This document shows, piece by piece, positions 10,586 through 21,270 of a DNA stretch of 64,000 bases; the first letter of the stretch is position 1; every line of letters starts with the position of its first letter. Below the pieces are notes generated by a model. That model was not told the DNA's origin. It did not search any database and worked only from the letters and a program-made list of their open reading frames with translations. A program made the position numbers and the translations under genes. Where the stretch lies: positions 5,327,414-5,391,413 of the forward strand of contig NC_134034.1 of the NCBI RefSeq assembly GCF_964204645.1, in the 5' to 3' direction. The DNA comes from Tubulanus polymorphus (lineage: Eukaryota; Nemertea; Palaeonemertea; Tubulaniformes; Tubulanidae).

Positions 10586-11884
10586 GTTTGATAGGAATAA
10601 CCATGAGAAATTATGACCTCCGCAAAAAGGAAAAAAAATCATGAATCGATATATTTACTGCCGGGACCAATTTTTAAAAATGTACATTTTCGGTGACAGA
10701 GCAAAAGCATATTTTTCTTGTGGGTGAACTAACATTTTGATAGTGACATACACTAGGGGGGCCTGGGGGTCCTTCCCTAGAAAAATAATAGGCCTTTGAA
10801 AAGTATTAATTGCCCTCACCAATTTTGAAAAAACAAATCATAAGGAACATTTATTGTACACATCCGTCGATGTCTAGGAGACGAAGTTCAAGTAATTGCG
10901 GTTCACGTTTGTATTACAACTCCAACATTATGCTTTATAATAACGGATTCATCATGCTGTTATTTTATTTGGTATTTTTTCAATTATTATTTGTTATTTT
11001 AGACGAATTACTGAAGTTAATGGATGGATTGCTCTGGATGTATTTACTCTGTGCGACTTCCCAACTATGAAGATGTACTCAAGTCGTGTTCTATCGACCT
11101 TCAACGTAAATAGCGAGCATGTCCCTAACGATTTGCTTACTAGAATTACTTACTCTTCTAGCTATCAAGGCACTACAGCACGAATTATAATCATACTCAT
11201 ACACGGAATACTCAGGAATAATACCTTCAAAAAATTTTATTTATGAAAGTAGTCTTTGTGACAACTTTCGCAAGGTCATTTTTCCTGTCCCGAAATTTTA
11301 GCTGACTTTTAAGTAAATATTCTTTGCTTGAAATAAACAAATGATATTGAATGCCGATTATTTGCTATTTTCACTTTCTGCAAAATGCGCACTCGGATGG
11401 CGGCCATGATAGCTGCCATGTTTCGCTTAAATAAGACATCCCTACTGCCTGTCACACATGCTCTCCGTGCGACATTTTGATCTGTAATTTCGTTAATATG
11501 GTACCGATTTACCCTATCCATACTTCAATGTCTTCAGTGTACGCTTTGCATACAGAAATACGAATATCATTTTCTTCGTCGCTATATCTATGTTGTTGTG
11601 TATCGACAGATATTTACGAAGCATACGGAGAGCGCCGATTACAAACTCAATGAGTGAATACAAGGAAAACAAACATGGCTAAAACGCGGACAAGGCTGAT
11701 GAACGGTAAGTGGGAGCGCGTTCAGACGAACAAGCGCGTAATGTCAAGTACATGAACAATCGGTTCGCATTGTCGTGGACGATAAAAAGAAACAGATATA
11801 TCATTTTCGACCAAAGCAAATAGAAATAAGTCCGCAAAAGAAATTTTTACTTCCAAATATGTACCGGTATTCAATTCAAGTAGA
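10586..11884. other. No supported gene; contains one copy of a dispersed repeat
   Basis: Mostly AT-rich DNA. At 11430-11525 (read on the minus strand) it resembles 46365-46465: both contain TATGGATA(A/G)GGTAAATCGGT, then ATTAACGAA and GTCGCACG. Both keep an open frame reading MD(K/R)VNR...NVARR.CVT, so a lost coding exon or a repeat are both possible. Confidence 0.5.
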
Positions 11885-12095
11885 GAAGGCCGTCGATTAA
11901 TTTACTTCGACGAAACGTGGTTGAATAATCACCACACAATTTTGGCCGAGTGGACTGAGAATACTAAACAAAGTGTTTCAGTGCAGGAAATATCGGTTGT
12001 CCGGAATGTGGGGGTCACATCCCGGATAAAAAGGGGAGCGATTAGTTATCCTTGATGCTGGTTCAAGGTATGTAGGTTCCATTAAAGAAAAGGTA
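11885..12095 (+). pseudogene. Tc1/IS630-like DDE transposase fragment
   Basis: A short frame reads RRLIYFDETWLNNHHT, the typical region around the first catalytic Asp (FDETW) of IS630/Tc1-related DDE_3 transposases. After a frameshift near 12030 another frame reads KKGERLVILDAGSRYVGSI, matching the next block of the same family (GERLIVLHAGS). The N-terminal DNA-binding part and the last catalytic residue are missing here. Related fragments at 14300-14560 and 45800-46054 represent the C-terminal and N-terminal parts of similar proteins, so these may be scattered pieces of one family. Not functional. Confidence 0.7.
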
Positions 12096-12099
12096 TGTA

Positions 12100-14299
12100 A
12101 CAGTCCCAATCTGATGAGAACCCAATAACATTACCATATCAAATATTTTAACGATATTCCAGAGAAGGTAACGTCTTGTGTTTTAGACGTATTAATTGTT
12201 CGTGCAAATCCGGTGACTACCACTCCGAGATGAACGGAGAGTATGTATTTTTGCATTTACCGTAGACTTCAAGGGGCACTGAAAAAATTATGAAAAGACA
12301 GTTCGTCGTCGAGAGCAGTGTGTCTAAAATTCATATTAAATGTTTGTATGTTGTAAAATAAAACCTTAAAACGTATTTGTAATTCTGAAGCAAGAATGTT
12401 AAATGCTATGGACTTCGGTCTGGCGGATTAGAAACTATTTTATTTCTATCTTAATGAAATATTGTATGATTTAGTTTGAATTAAACAAACTGTACCTGAA
12501 GACCCTTTCTATGTGTTCGGGTCACTCCCGTGTTGTATTTTTCAAGTGTGCCTAAATCGATATTCCCGTGCTTAAATCGATATTTCTATGCTGTGCTCTG
12601 TGCTCGAGATGGCGCCACTATACGGTTGTTAATTATATTGTGTGCTCGGGGTGCTTTGTTTTAGCCAATTAGATGGGGTTACGTCATAATCTGGGCGCTA
12701 TAAAAGGCAAAAATGTGCTTTATTAATTAGTCCCGGTGCACATTCTTAGGTGTGTATTACTAAGATTTCGAACTATGGGGGAGGTATTAATCTAATTTTC
12801 TTAGTAAGTCATACTTAGCACTGATTCTCTTTAGTTAAATATTTATTGGTCCTTATTCTCAAAGTTGTTTTTCTTCCAAGATGTTTTTCGGAATACAATC
12901 TTTCAGGGTTCAAGGAGGCTTTCTCCTTTGAATTATTCCCCGAAAGTGTTCTTCTTTCCGATTTCCTCTCTTGGTTTATCACTCAACTTTTGAGTTTTCG
13001 GAATAGTGACCATCTCTTACATAAACATAATAAGAAAAATAATTAAATAAATACTTAATGGAACTATGATCACATATAGCGAAAATTCTTATCTTTGTTA
13101 GGAGCACTTAGAGTTACATTTTTTAGCGTAAAAAGAGCGCAGGGTTTAAGCAACTATTATTGAGTCGTAATGTTAGACTATCTGAAATCTTTATTCTTGA
13201 TACTATTGGTTACTGGCGCGAGTCGTGCACTTGTATTAAGGGCAATATGCCCTTTGTTAATCTCCTCCTTTGGTGGCCGGTTGGCCTTCTTATCTACTTA
13301 AAATTTTGTAAATATGAGACAGCTTCGAGGTTCTGTATATATTGTATATTGTTCGAATATTTCAAAAAGAATATTATAATAAATAGTATTTCAAGAATAT
13401 TTTCACAAACATAAAATTCTAAATCTTTGCCTTTTTCCCTAAACTTTTTGGTGTCGGATTTACTATCGTATAACAAGGAGTGGATTTTTGACCTCATATT
13501 CCCTGGAGAATCTTGTGAGTGAAAGTGTTTTTTGGCATCATGTAAGTCTCCCAGAAAGGGGAAAGAATTGAGGGCACCCTCTAGTGGGAGAGGCCAAAAA
13601 TTGGTGAACGTTCCTCGTTTTAATTAGTTGGTATCTATTATTCTCTTTTTAAGCTAAACGCCTACGCAGGTCGGCAGTGGAGGCTGGAAATACTTGTAGC
13701 GCTGGACGCAGTCCTGCATTTCCTCCTCAGTCGGAGAGAAAGCTAGAGGATTTTTATTTTATATAACTTATTCATGATTCTCTTATAAATTCACTGGTCA
13801 CAGTTTTCCATATTTAAGCACTCTCTCTTACTTGGGTGATTTGTGAGGACATTCTGTCACCCAGTTATTACAATTTTCACTGAGTATCGTACTCATTAAC
13901 ACCATTCTCACCAGAGGAAGACTTGACATATTTTTGCGCGTTGAATCTCATGGAGGAAACAAGAGAATCTTCCCCTTCTAGCTTCTTTACCTCCCATATG
14001 CTAGTGACGTGAGCGAACTCTTGAAGCGACGCCTATTTAGTTTATTAGAGATTATTGTTTTTTTTTGAGTCAGAGTTACCTGTATTTTCCCTTTCGGATT
14101 GGGAATATCCGAGAGTTGAGACGTGAGACTTATTGGTATGAATTAAGTAGATTTTCTCGTTAGTCACTTGCCAGTGCACGCTACCCAGAATTCCGGTATT
14201 CCGCTTCACCCGCGTGTGAATGTCCACCGATATTCATTATGGACGACAAACCTTACCAATTCTAGCCGATGCTTCGAAGGTACAAAAATTTGTAACTTC
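12100..14299. other. No supported gene; possible LTR-like block
   Basis: The only structured part is a promoter-like block at 12660-12730. The 13560-13760 stretch is GC-richer and could belong to the leader of an old LTR element, but no LTR pair, primer-binding site or ORF can be defined. Confidence 0.35.
12664..12730 (+). promoter_or_regulatory. Candidate RNA polymerase II promoter (CCAAT, CRE-like, TATA)
   Basis: In order: GCCAAT (12664-12669), TTACGTCA, a CRE-like site (12679-12686), and TATAAAAGG (12699-12707). A start would be expected near 12730. No host ORF follows, so it may be the promoter of a solo LTR. Confidence 0.4.
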
Positions 14300-14560
14300 C
14301 TGCTCTCATACTAAGGTACCCCCGTTATCATCGACGAAAGATATGATATGTAATTGGCTGACGTACCGAAATATCAAAATTCCTGGAAATCCTTTGAAAG
14401 TAGAGCTTGTCGAAATATTGAAACGGAATAAACCAAAACAAATATACTGAAACGGACGAGATAGCTGAACGGTACTTAGAAAAATGCCATTTCTACATAA
14501 ATTCAATATTTGCTTTTAGAGTTAAAGCAATTGATTATGGGAAGCTCATGACAGAAAAGA
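14300..14560 (+). pseudogene. Tc1/IS630-like transposase, C-terminal fragment
   Basis: The frame reads KDMICNWLTYRNIKIPG, then LKVELVEILKRNKPKQIY, then (after a frameshift) DEIAERY and FYINSIFAFRVKAI. In DDE_3 transposases the C-terminal part has a KxxLxxWLxxxxI...LKxELLxLxKxxKP...DEIAxxxGH segment followed by LPPYHxxxNPIExxWxxVK; the order and spacing agree. The catalytic Glu block appears decayed (NSIFAF instead of NPIExxW). No start codon can be chosen. Remnant only. Confidence 0.55.
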
Positions 14561-14639
14561 CGCCAAAACATGGAAAAGAACACGTGATCACGTCATCGAA
14601 AAAGTTAAAAAATTTTGAAAATTTAAGTGATGCATTTTT

Positions 14640-15940
14640 CGTAGTTAAAATGTCTAATACATGTATTTTGAATGTGCTAGGTCGAAGAAAATATTAAGAA
14701 ACCGATAGCTCGATACGTCTGCCGATGGCTTGATACCCACCCATGGCGGTTCAGTCTCAGTAAATTGAGAAGATGATGACGTCAATAAAGGAGATGACGA
14801 TGGAGACGATATGATGACAACGATGGGGAGGTAGAAGGCGATGAAGATGCTGTGTGCAAAATATGCAAAGAACGCGAGCCACCAACCGCGTGTTAAAAAT
14901 TTCACGTTGATATATACATGTATGTGTATATACTATATTTTTGTCTGGTATTCTACTAACGTGTTCGATTGTACGTGGGTGCGTGCGCAATCAATTAAAT
15001 CTCTTAAACTATTTCCAATTGCAAGTCACGTTTTTAAGAGACTGTGTTTATATTTTTTAGGGAAGTGGTTTACATACCAAAATTATTCTTAATCTTATCG
15101 GTGGTTTTGAAACAGCGATTTTTTGACTGAATTGGGATCGAATCATTTTTAAGTGTATTTTGAATACGAATACAGGTTGGCAAGCATTACTATGAGTCGG
15201 AGCGATCAAGGAAAATATCTGACTTTTTCCTAGCAGCCACATTTTTCGAGCACTGTCCGACAGGATTTCTAAAATAAACAATATTAAAATTCTATGAAAA
15301 TGGGTAAAATGAGTAAAATCGGGTCTCACATCAAGAATAATGACTGATATTTGTTACAGATAATCCTATACGTATTCAGTTTTTTTGTCGCGTTTCTGTG
15401 CTCTTAAATGGTCTTATTACTTTTGTCACAGTCATTTTCTAGGGTCCTGTATACAATCTGCTCTTAATCTTAACTCTATGAAACAGTCTGAAAATAACTT
15501 CGTACTATTAAAGTCGACTCTTTAGTTCTCTGCCTAAGGCCAGATTTTGCGTCCACAATATTTTTCTGATTTTAACTGGACCAACGACCAGTATAGATAT
15601 TTTTTTCTTTGTATCCCAATCATTTTCATTCAATTTACACAATTTCCATTGTGCAATCATTCAAACGATTTCATGCGGAAAATATTGGAATGATAAAGCA
15701 AACTGGCGAAAACTATTGGGTGATGTTGCGTGTTTTTATCCAAAACGGAGAAAATAACCAAATATTCGAAAATGAAGAGAAGAATATTTTGTAAAGAAAA
15801 TCTTCAAGGAAGTTTTTGATAATGATGAAAACACGATGGAGACTTAGAGATTATGATTTTCTGCAGAGTACAAGAAAATGGATCCGTCCTTACTCCCAGG
15901 GATAAACCTGTTTCATTTAGTTTGAACAAGAAAATGGCCA
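14640..15940. other. No supported gene
   Basis: AT-rich. Open frames in 14650-15330 overlap on both strands and show no recognisable protein. A short low-complexity GATGATGACG-like stretch lies at 14770-14850. Confidence 0.4.
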
Positions 15941-15959
15941 CAGTCAGCAAGTAGTAGTA

Positions 15960-16349
15960 GTGGCGGTAGTGTTCGTGTGCAACTCCTATTACGCAGTTAT
16001 TTTCGATTCATGCCTTCCAAAAAGACAGCGAGGGAGAAATCAAGCAAGTCCCAGTAGCCTTCGTTTTAATGTTGAGAAGAACCAAAAGAGATTACAAGAA
16101 CATTTTCAAATCTGTGAAACGTATGCTTCCAGAACTGTCGGTGAAACAATTAATACAGACTTCGAGACGGCAATTCGGAAGGCAGTCGCCCGTGCCTTCC
16201 CTACAGTCACAATGAAGGGCCGTGCTTATCACTGGTCGCAAGCTGTCTGGCGAAAAGTGCAAGATCTGACACTGATTTCAGGGCATCCTTGGGATAAAGA
16301 CTCTGGATACCCTCATGATAATCAAATCACAGGACGTACTTTGCCGTAG
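15960..16349 (+). pseudogene. MULE (Mutator-like) transposase fragment
   Basis: Residues 66-105 of this frame read TDFETAIRKAVARAFPTV, then MKGRAYHWSQAVWRKVQDL. This matches the catalytic block of MULE transposases, in which a TDFE Asp is followed by AxxxxFPxxxxxGCxFHxxQ(A/N)xxRKxQxLGL. The usual Cys after the Gly is Arg here. Upstream the frame is poorly conserved, and a run of GTAGTAGTAGTGGCGG-like repeats marks its start. The zinc finger and the final Glu are missing. A separate MULE-like TIR element lies at 42045-43307, but I cannot link the two. Confidence 0.7.
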
Positions 16350-18020
16350 TTTTATTTACATGATGGAAAATGCAAAAAAGGCAATGGCTACTGCGTTGGC
16401 GAAAAATAATGATATGACACACTACCGATGAGATGTTAGCTTCATGAATTGCGAGTATTGACTGTATTAGTGTGTGACCCGGTTTTTAGGTTCGGTAAAG
16501 ACAATTAAATATTTTATACTGCTCTTCTAGATATTCTCTGACGCCTTATAAATCGTCACCATTATGAAACCTAAAGAATGTAAACCATTCAGCGTCATTT
16601 TACAAATCACAACAGTAAATCGATGCGCAAAACGTCACAGGTCTATGTGTGCACATGCAAACTATTTGGCAAAATATTATTGACAAAGATGTAGAATATC
16701 TTCCTGTGATTATATAATGAGCCGTATTTTAACGTCGAAAAATTATATTGCATTGAATATTATTAGAAGTAATGGATGTATGATTATACCAGAAGCGGCA
16801 GGCACAAATCGAAATGATAAGTAAATCGGTCAAAATGGCGGATGTAAACCCGATGGGGTTGTCTGATATTAAGATAAGACCCTAACATGGGTATGCTGGT
16901 GGAAAGACAAAGCTATCTACGATCTGTGTGGGGCCGGCGTGAATTTTATCGGCGGCTACAAGCGGTCAATATTAAAATTTGTAAACATATAATTTTAATA
17001 TTCAGATCTTTTAGAAAATATGTTCGATGTTTGGGGTATGCAGGTTTCATAAGAACGATCCCGATTAGCAATTTATAATAACATAGCTGTCGTATGCGGC
17101 TCGGCGTCCTCTGATGGTATCAGGTGAAAATAAACAGTTGTCTGTCATAAAGTTTCCTGAGTTTCCTTATTGAAGATTTCTTTCTGTACTATTGTAATGT
17201 ACGTAGTTATTTGTACATTGGGATGTTGATCGTTTGATCGTTTGTAGCGGTAGGCCTACACAGCACAGACCCTAGAGGCAAAAGTGAACGAAGACCAACT
17301 TAGTTTAAGACAATAAAAGAGTAGTTACCACGTGGATCATCCGTATTGAAAGTTGACGTGCAAAATCAGAGCAAAGTCAAAGGAAAGTAACGCCAAAAAC
17401 GAAGCACTTATTATTTGAACTCAGCAACCACGTGTCAGCAACAAGAAAAATGATTGATGACGACGACGATGACGACGATGATGCAAGAGAATCGCAAATT
17501 AGGCGCTACTGCATTTTCATTCATAGCTTTAGTTTAAATTTCGTCAAGAAGGCTATCTAACCGGCGATACTAATTACCGACAAGCTATTTCAATCTCTAA
17601 GAAGGTTGGAACTTATAACAACTACAGGGTTACTGGTCTTCTAGTACTTTAAGGTAGCATGTGGCTTGCAAACCCTAGCAACACTGTCTTTTGCATTGTC
17701 CTTAAAATTACAGGATGTCAATGATTGTTCATTAGATTCCCACCGTGGGTTAAAACCTTTGGAACGTATGCCCAACAGTTAATTGGAATGCCAGCAAGTG
17801 ATTTTTCAATATTACCTCTATCAGACCTACAACCAAAACTACAACCCTACAAAATATAGATGTTTCAATCTCCTTATAAAAGGGCGCTGGAACTTATACC
17901 AACTACAGTTTCTGGTCTTGTAGTACTTTAAGGTAGCGGTACCGCCAAAAATATTGAATTCCTTCAATTTTATATTTTTTTGTAATTCTAATAGTATAAT
18001 GTGTTAACTTCATGATGAAT
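16350..18020. other. No supported gene; one direct-repeat pair
   Basis: A ~75-bp direct repeat occurs at about 17591-17660 and 17866-17945 (shared phrases TTTCAATCTC, TGGAACTTATA, CTACAG and AGTACTTTAAGGTAGC). A GAC/GAT-rich run lies at 17457-17482. Confidence 0.5.
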
Positions 18021-18103
18021 GCGTTTTTAGAGTGAAAAATCACTCAAAACAATGTGTACGGTTATACGGTGATAGGTTAGCAATTTTCGACCGGAAGTAA
18101 AGC

Positions 18104-18560
18104 CTAGCCTACATCGACACTGCGATTGGAGACAACTAGTTGTCGGGCAGTTTTCAGCGCATGAGAGCAACTGGCTGGATACAATCAGTTGCTCGAACGT
18201 GTCGATGTGAGCTAGCTTACGATTGATAAGCATGGATCTATCTCCAGTTCCAGCCAGTTGCCCATGTTCTACTTTTGAGCAACTATTTGTACTCAGTTAC
18301 TGTCATATCCGTCGATGTGAGCGCTCTATAATCAAAAACACATGGTTGCAACTGACTAAAACAAACAATTTGTCACGTGATTCGAGATGCCCTGAGAATA
18401 TTTGCTAGATTACACATCTCAGTTGCTGTCGATCTGTGCGCTATGGACCTAGCGACCGGCATGAGCCACGCAGTTGCTGGTTTTCATTAGATTTTCGATG
18501 TGAGCGGGGTACTCGCTCACTAGCAACTAGTTGTCTCCAGTCGCTTTGTCGATGTATGCA
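18104..18560. repeat. Inverted-repeat element with repeated CGATGT motifs
   Basis: Left end TACATCGACAC...GAGACAACTAGTTG (about 18111-18140) is matched in reverse by CAACTAGTTGTCTC...TGTCGATGTA (about 18523-18556). Between them GTCGATGTGAGC or close variants recur (about 18198, 18310, 18425, 18492), each near GTTGC/CAACT phrases. This looks like a foldback element or several small nested copies of one. Confidence 0.65.
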
Positions 18561-18594
18561 TAGCTTAAGAACCACACTTTATCGGCTGCTAATC

Positions 18595-19260
18595 CATTTT
18601 CAACGAACTGTCAGTCGCTTCAACCTTTTGATCGGCGATTTTATAAATTCTACTCACTCCTTAAAAATTTCCCTTTAAATGACAACATCTATTGAGCGGT
18701 CTGAATACTGTCAGAGTTAGTTGGTACGCTAAACCATTAATCATTTTTCACAAATAAGTCAAATCGTGACAATAGAATTTGAATTCCATTGATCGGCAGC
18801 ATAATACTAAAATGCAGATCACCTTGGTACTAGGAGGTAGCACCATATGGCCAATGTTATATTTCACACAACATAATTTTTAAAATAAACACAAAATTAA
18901 GCTATTTTGAAATAGAAGAATGAGAATAAAACCAAAGAAATAACTATGAAAATTCAAAATGATGCCATTAATCCTAAAATATTGATTTGGAATTAATATT
19001 GCGAACATCTATGGATTGGATGGAGTGTACGCGGAGCATACAGCAACCGAAGGTCGCGAATCAATTGAATCCAAGCATTATTGTAATTATTTCACCTGTT
19101 TGTGAAAAATATTAACCATTTGGTATAGCAATGACAGCTTATATTACTTGGACCACTTCATAGATAATGTCAGAAAAAATGAATTTTTAAATATGTGAGT
19201 AGAATCTATAAAATCAACTATCGAAAGCTTGAAGCGACTGACAGTTCACTGAAAATTCTC
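18595..19260. repeat. Long imperfect inverted repeat (foldback/MITE-like)
   Basis: Arms of about 210 bases, 18595-18802 and 19048-19260, are complementary with mismatches and small gaps. The best block is GAACTGTCAGTCGCTTCAA (18606-18624) against TTGAAGCGACTGACAGTTC (near 19230-19248). Others are TAAATTCTACTCAC against GTGAGTAGAATCTA and CATTTTTCACAAA against TTTGTGAAAAATA. Spacer about 245 bases. No ORF. Confidence 0.7.
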
Positions 19261-19264
19261 ACTT

Positions 19265-20499
19265 CCCGTTGAAAACTTCTAACCTATAACCCGTATAAGC
19301 ATTTATCAAATATGTTTCAAAATTCCAAAACCTGGGGTTTGAACCCAATGTGTTTTACCTAATATACAGAACAGCAACTCCTCCGTATGGTAGGTAGTCC
19401 ACTAAATGTACACTTCCTTGACTCAGTTAAAAGTATATTGTGTACTTTATTGTCTATTGTCACTCTACAATAAGTACTATTTTGAACAGTGGTTCACTCC
19501 TTTCTAGGTACATAACTTCATACCTCGCGAATTCTAAATTATCTACTCACTCATAATTTTACTCAATGAACTTTTCATCCCTTGTTTATATATCCATGCT
19601 TTTCTCTATGGTGAGACCGAAACATTCTGTCATTTAATTTTCAATTTCATCAATTTTAATGTTAAATTTCTTATTAACAGTGGGTTTCATCTAATATCAT
19701 ATTGGCGGTCATCTTGGATGCTAATTAGCATTTTCTATGCAAAATGATTCATTAATTTCTGGCTATTTCATCGGTATTGATTATTTTTCATTATGTAATA
19801 TCATCAAACCATCGAATTGATTTGTGCAGGGCACTGCTTCCTTAAATAATTGCCCATCATTTCTTTTCTAGGATTCTCATGATGGTCATATCCCAGTAGA
19901 ATTGCCAAATATAGACATCCGATATTTCCACAATGCAATACTCCAAGTACTTTGACACAGTGGCCTTGGCCATTAGTTTGACCATTTTTTTGCGAAACCA
20001 CAGCTGTCTCCTCACCATGGACACATCTTTCAAAATTACACGTTTACCTGTGAATATTGCTTTAAAACACGAGCTGAAAAACAACTTTACTCTTTGGATC
20101 TACCTGACACTGCAATTTTCATACTCATTCCACAACACAATAATCGTACCATTTAACCCATTATTGCCGCATAATCAGCACAGCTCACCATTCAAAATGA
20201 ACACTCAACAGCATTGCACAACTTAACAACAATTGTCTATCACACTGGCTATTCGGTAGCTGGTGTTCATTATTTTGGCACAACCAAATCACCTAATAAC
20301 ACTTGGACTACAGTGAATGATGATTCGATCAGTAAGTACATCCTGGAAATGATATCGATAATCTCACCAAAGACAGGTATGAATTTCCACAGCCTCACAT
20401 ACAAATTACATCAATTATATGAACAATACGTTGGATAAAGATCAGCTACGTACACGTAATTAACATAATCCAGCAACACACATCGACAGTCTCAATGCA
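19265..20499. other. No certain gene; frames upstream of the Helitron helicase
   Basis: Frames at 19933-20226 and 20214-20438 are open on the plus strand and run into the helicase remnant, so they may be decayed N-terminal parts of the same protein. I recognise no Rep motif in them. Confidence 0.35.
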
Positions 20500-21110
20500 T
20501 AATTAGGCCAGCCTTCCACATCTGAAACATTATATCTACATGTATCTGGGAGGTACATGCTGTGAAAAAGCTCACTTGCTTCATATCATAGCTACCCATC
20601 TTACCAAAACTGCGCTGAACACTAATTCTGTAGTAGTAACTGCTCCTACAGACACAGCAGCACTTAGCATCGGAGGAACAACAATACACAGTGCGTTAAG
20701 ATCGCCTCTTGAGCATGGCTCATCTCCAACATATAAGCCCAAGTAATGAAGCCATTATGGCCATGCGTGATCAATGGAAGTACCCCGTATGTAAAATACA
20801 TGATCATAGATGAAATTAGCATGATTTCCAACAATTTCATACGCAAACGATTGTGTGAACTAAAGTATACTCAACGTACACTTGCAGGTTACTTTGGAGG
20901 AATTTCAATCATAACCTTAGGAGAATTTTCGAACTGAAATCTGTTATGGGGCAATTTATATTTGCAAATACTAATCAGCCATCACCTGTATATCTCTGGA
21001 CAGATTTTTCCTAAGCACATCATCTTACAATGATCATCTTAATCAAAATTACTGAAAATCAGACCAAAGTTGTAAATGCTATATAAACTATCCTAATCGG
21101 TTTAAGTATG
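20500..21110 (+). pseudogene. Helitron PIF1-type helicase fragment
   Basis: Three frames read in order as one helicase. First is GGTCCEKAHLLHIIATHL, a Walker A region in which the GKS is destroyed; then SVVVTAPTDTAALSIGG and TTIHSALRSPLEHGSS. The next frame holds the Walker B block YMIIDEISMISNNFI and FGGISIITLGEF, and a third continues LKSVMGQFIFANTNQP and PVYLWTDF. In animals, PIF1 helicases with IGGxTIHSAL and IIDEISM in repeats are mostly Helitron RepHel proteins. No Rep domain, no TC...CTRR termini and no hairpin end were identified. The damaged nucleotide-binding loop and shifts show it is dead. Confidence 0.75.
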
Positions 21111-21270
21111 TTGAAAGACGTCAAAAATATATTATTATAATTACAAAATTAATTCTTTTGGAAAATACTGTCGTGAAAAGTGGCAAGTTATTAAGGAACT
21201 AATTGGCAAGACTAATGATAAAACATAAATTACGACAAATTTTAAAATCAATTGGAAAACAGTTACTTAT

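Noticed and set aside
14654-15330. Several overlapping ORFs on both strands
   Set aside because: Short, mutually overlapping, no domain, AT-rich composition; likely chance.
19325-19350. B-box-like GGGTTTGAACCC
   Set aside because: A chance palindrome-like string; no tRNA structure around it.
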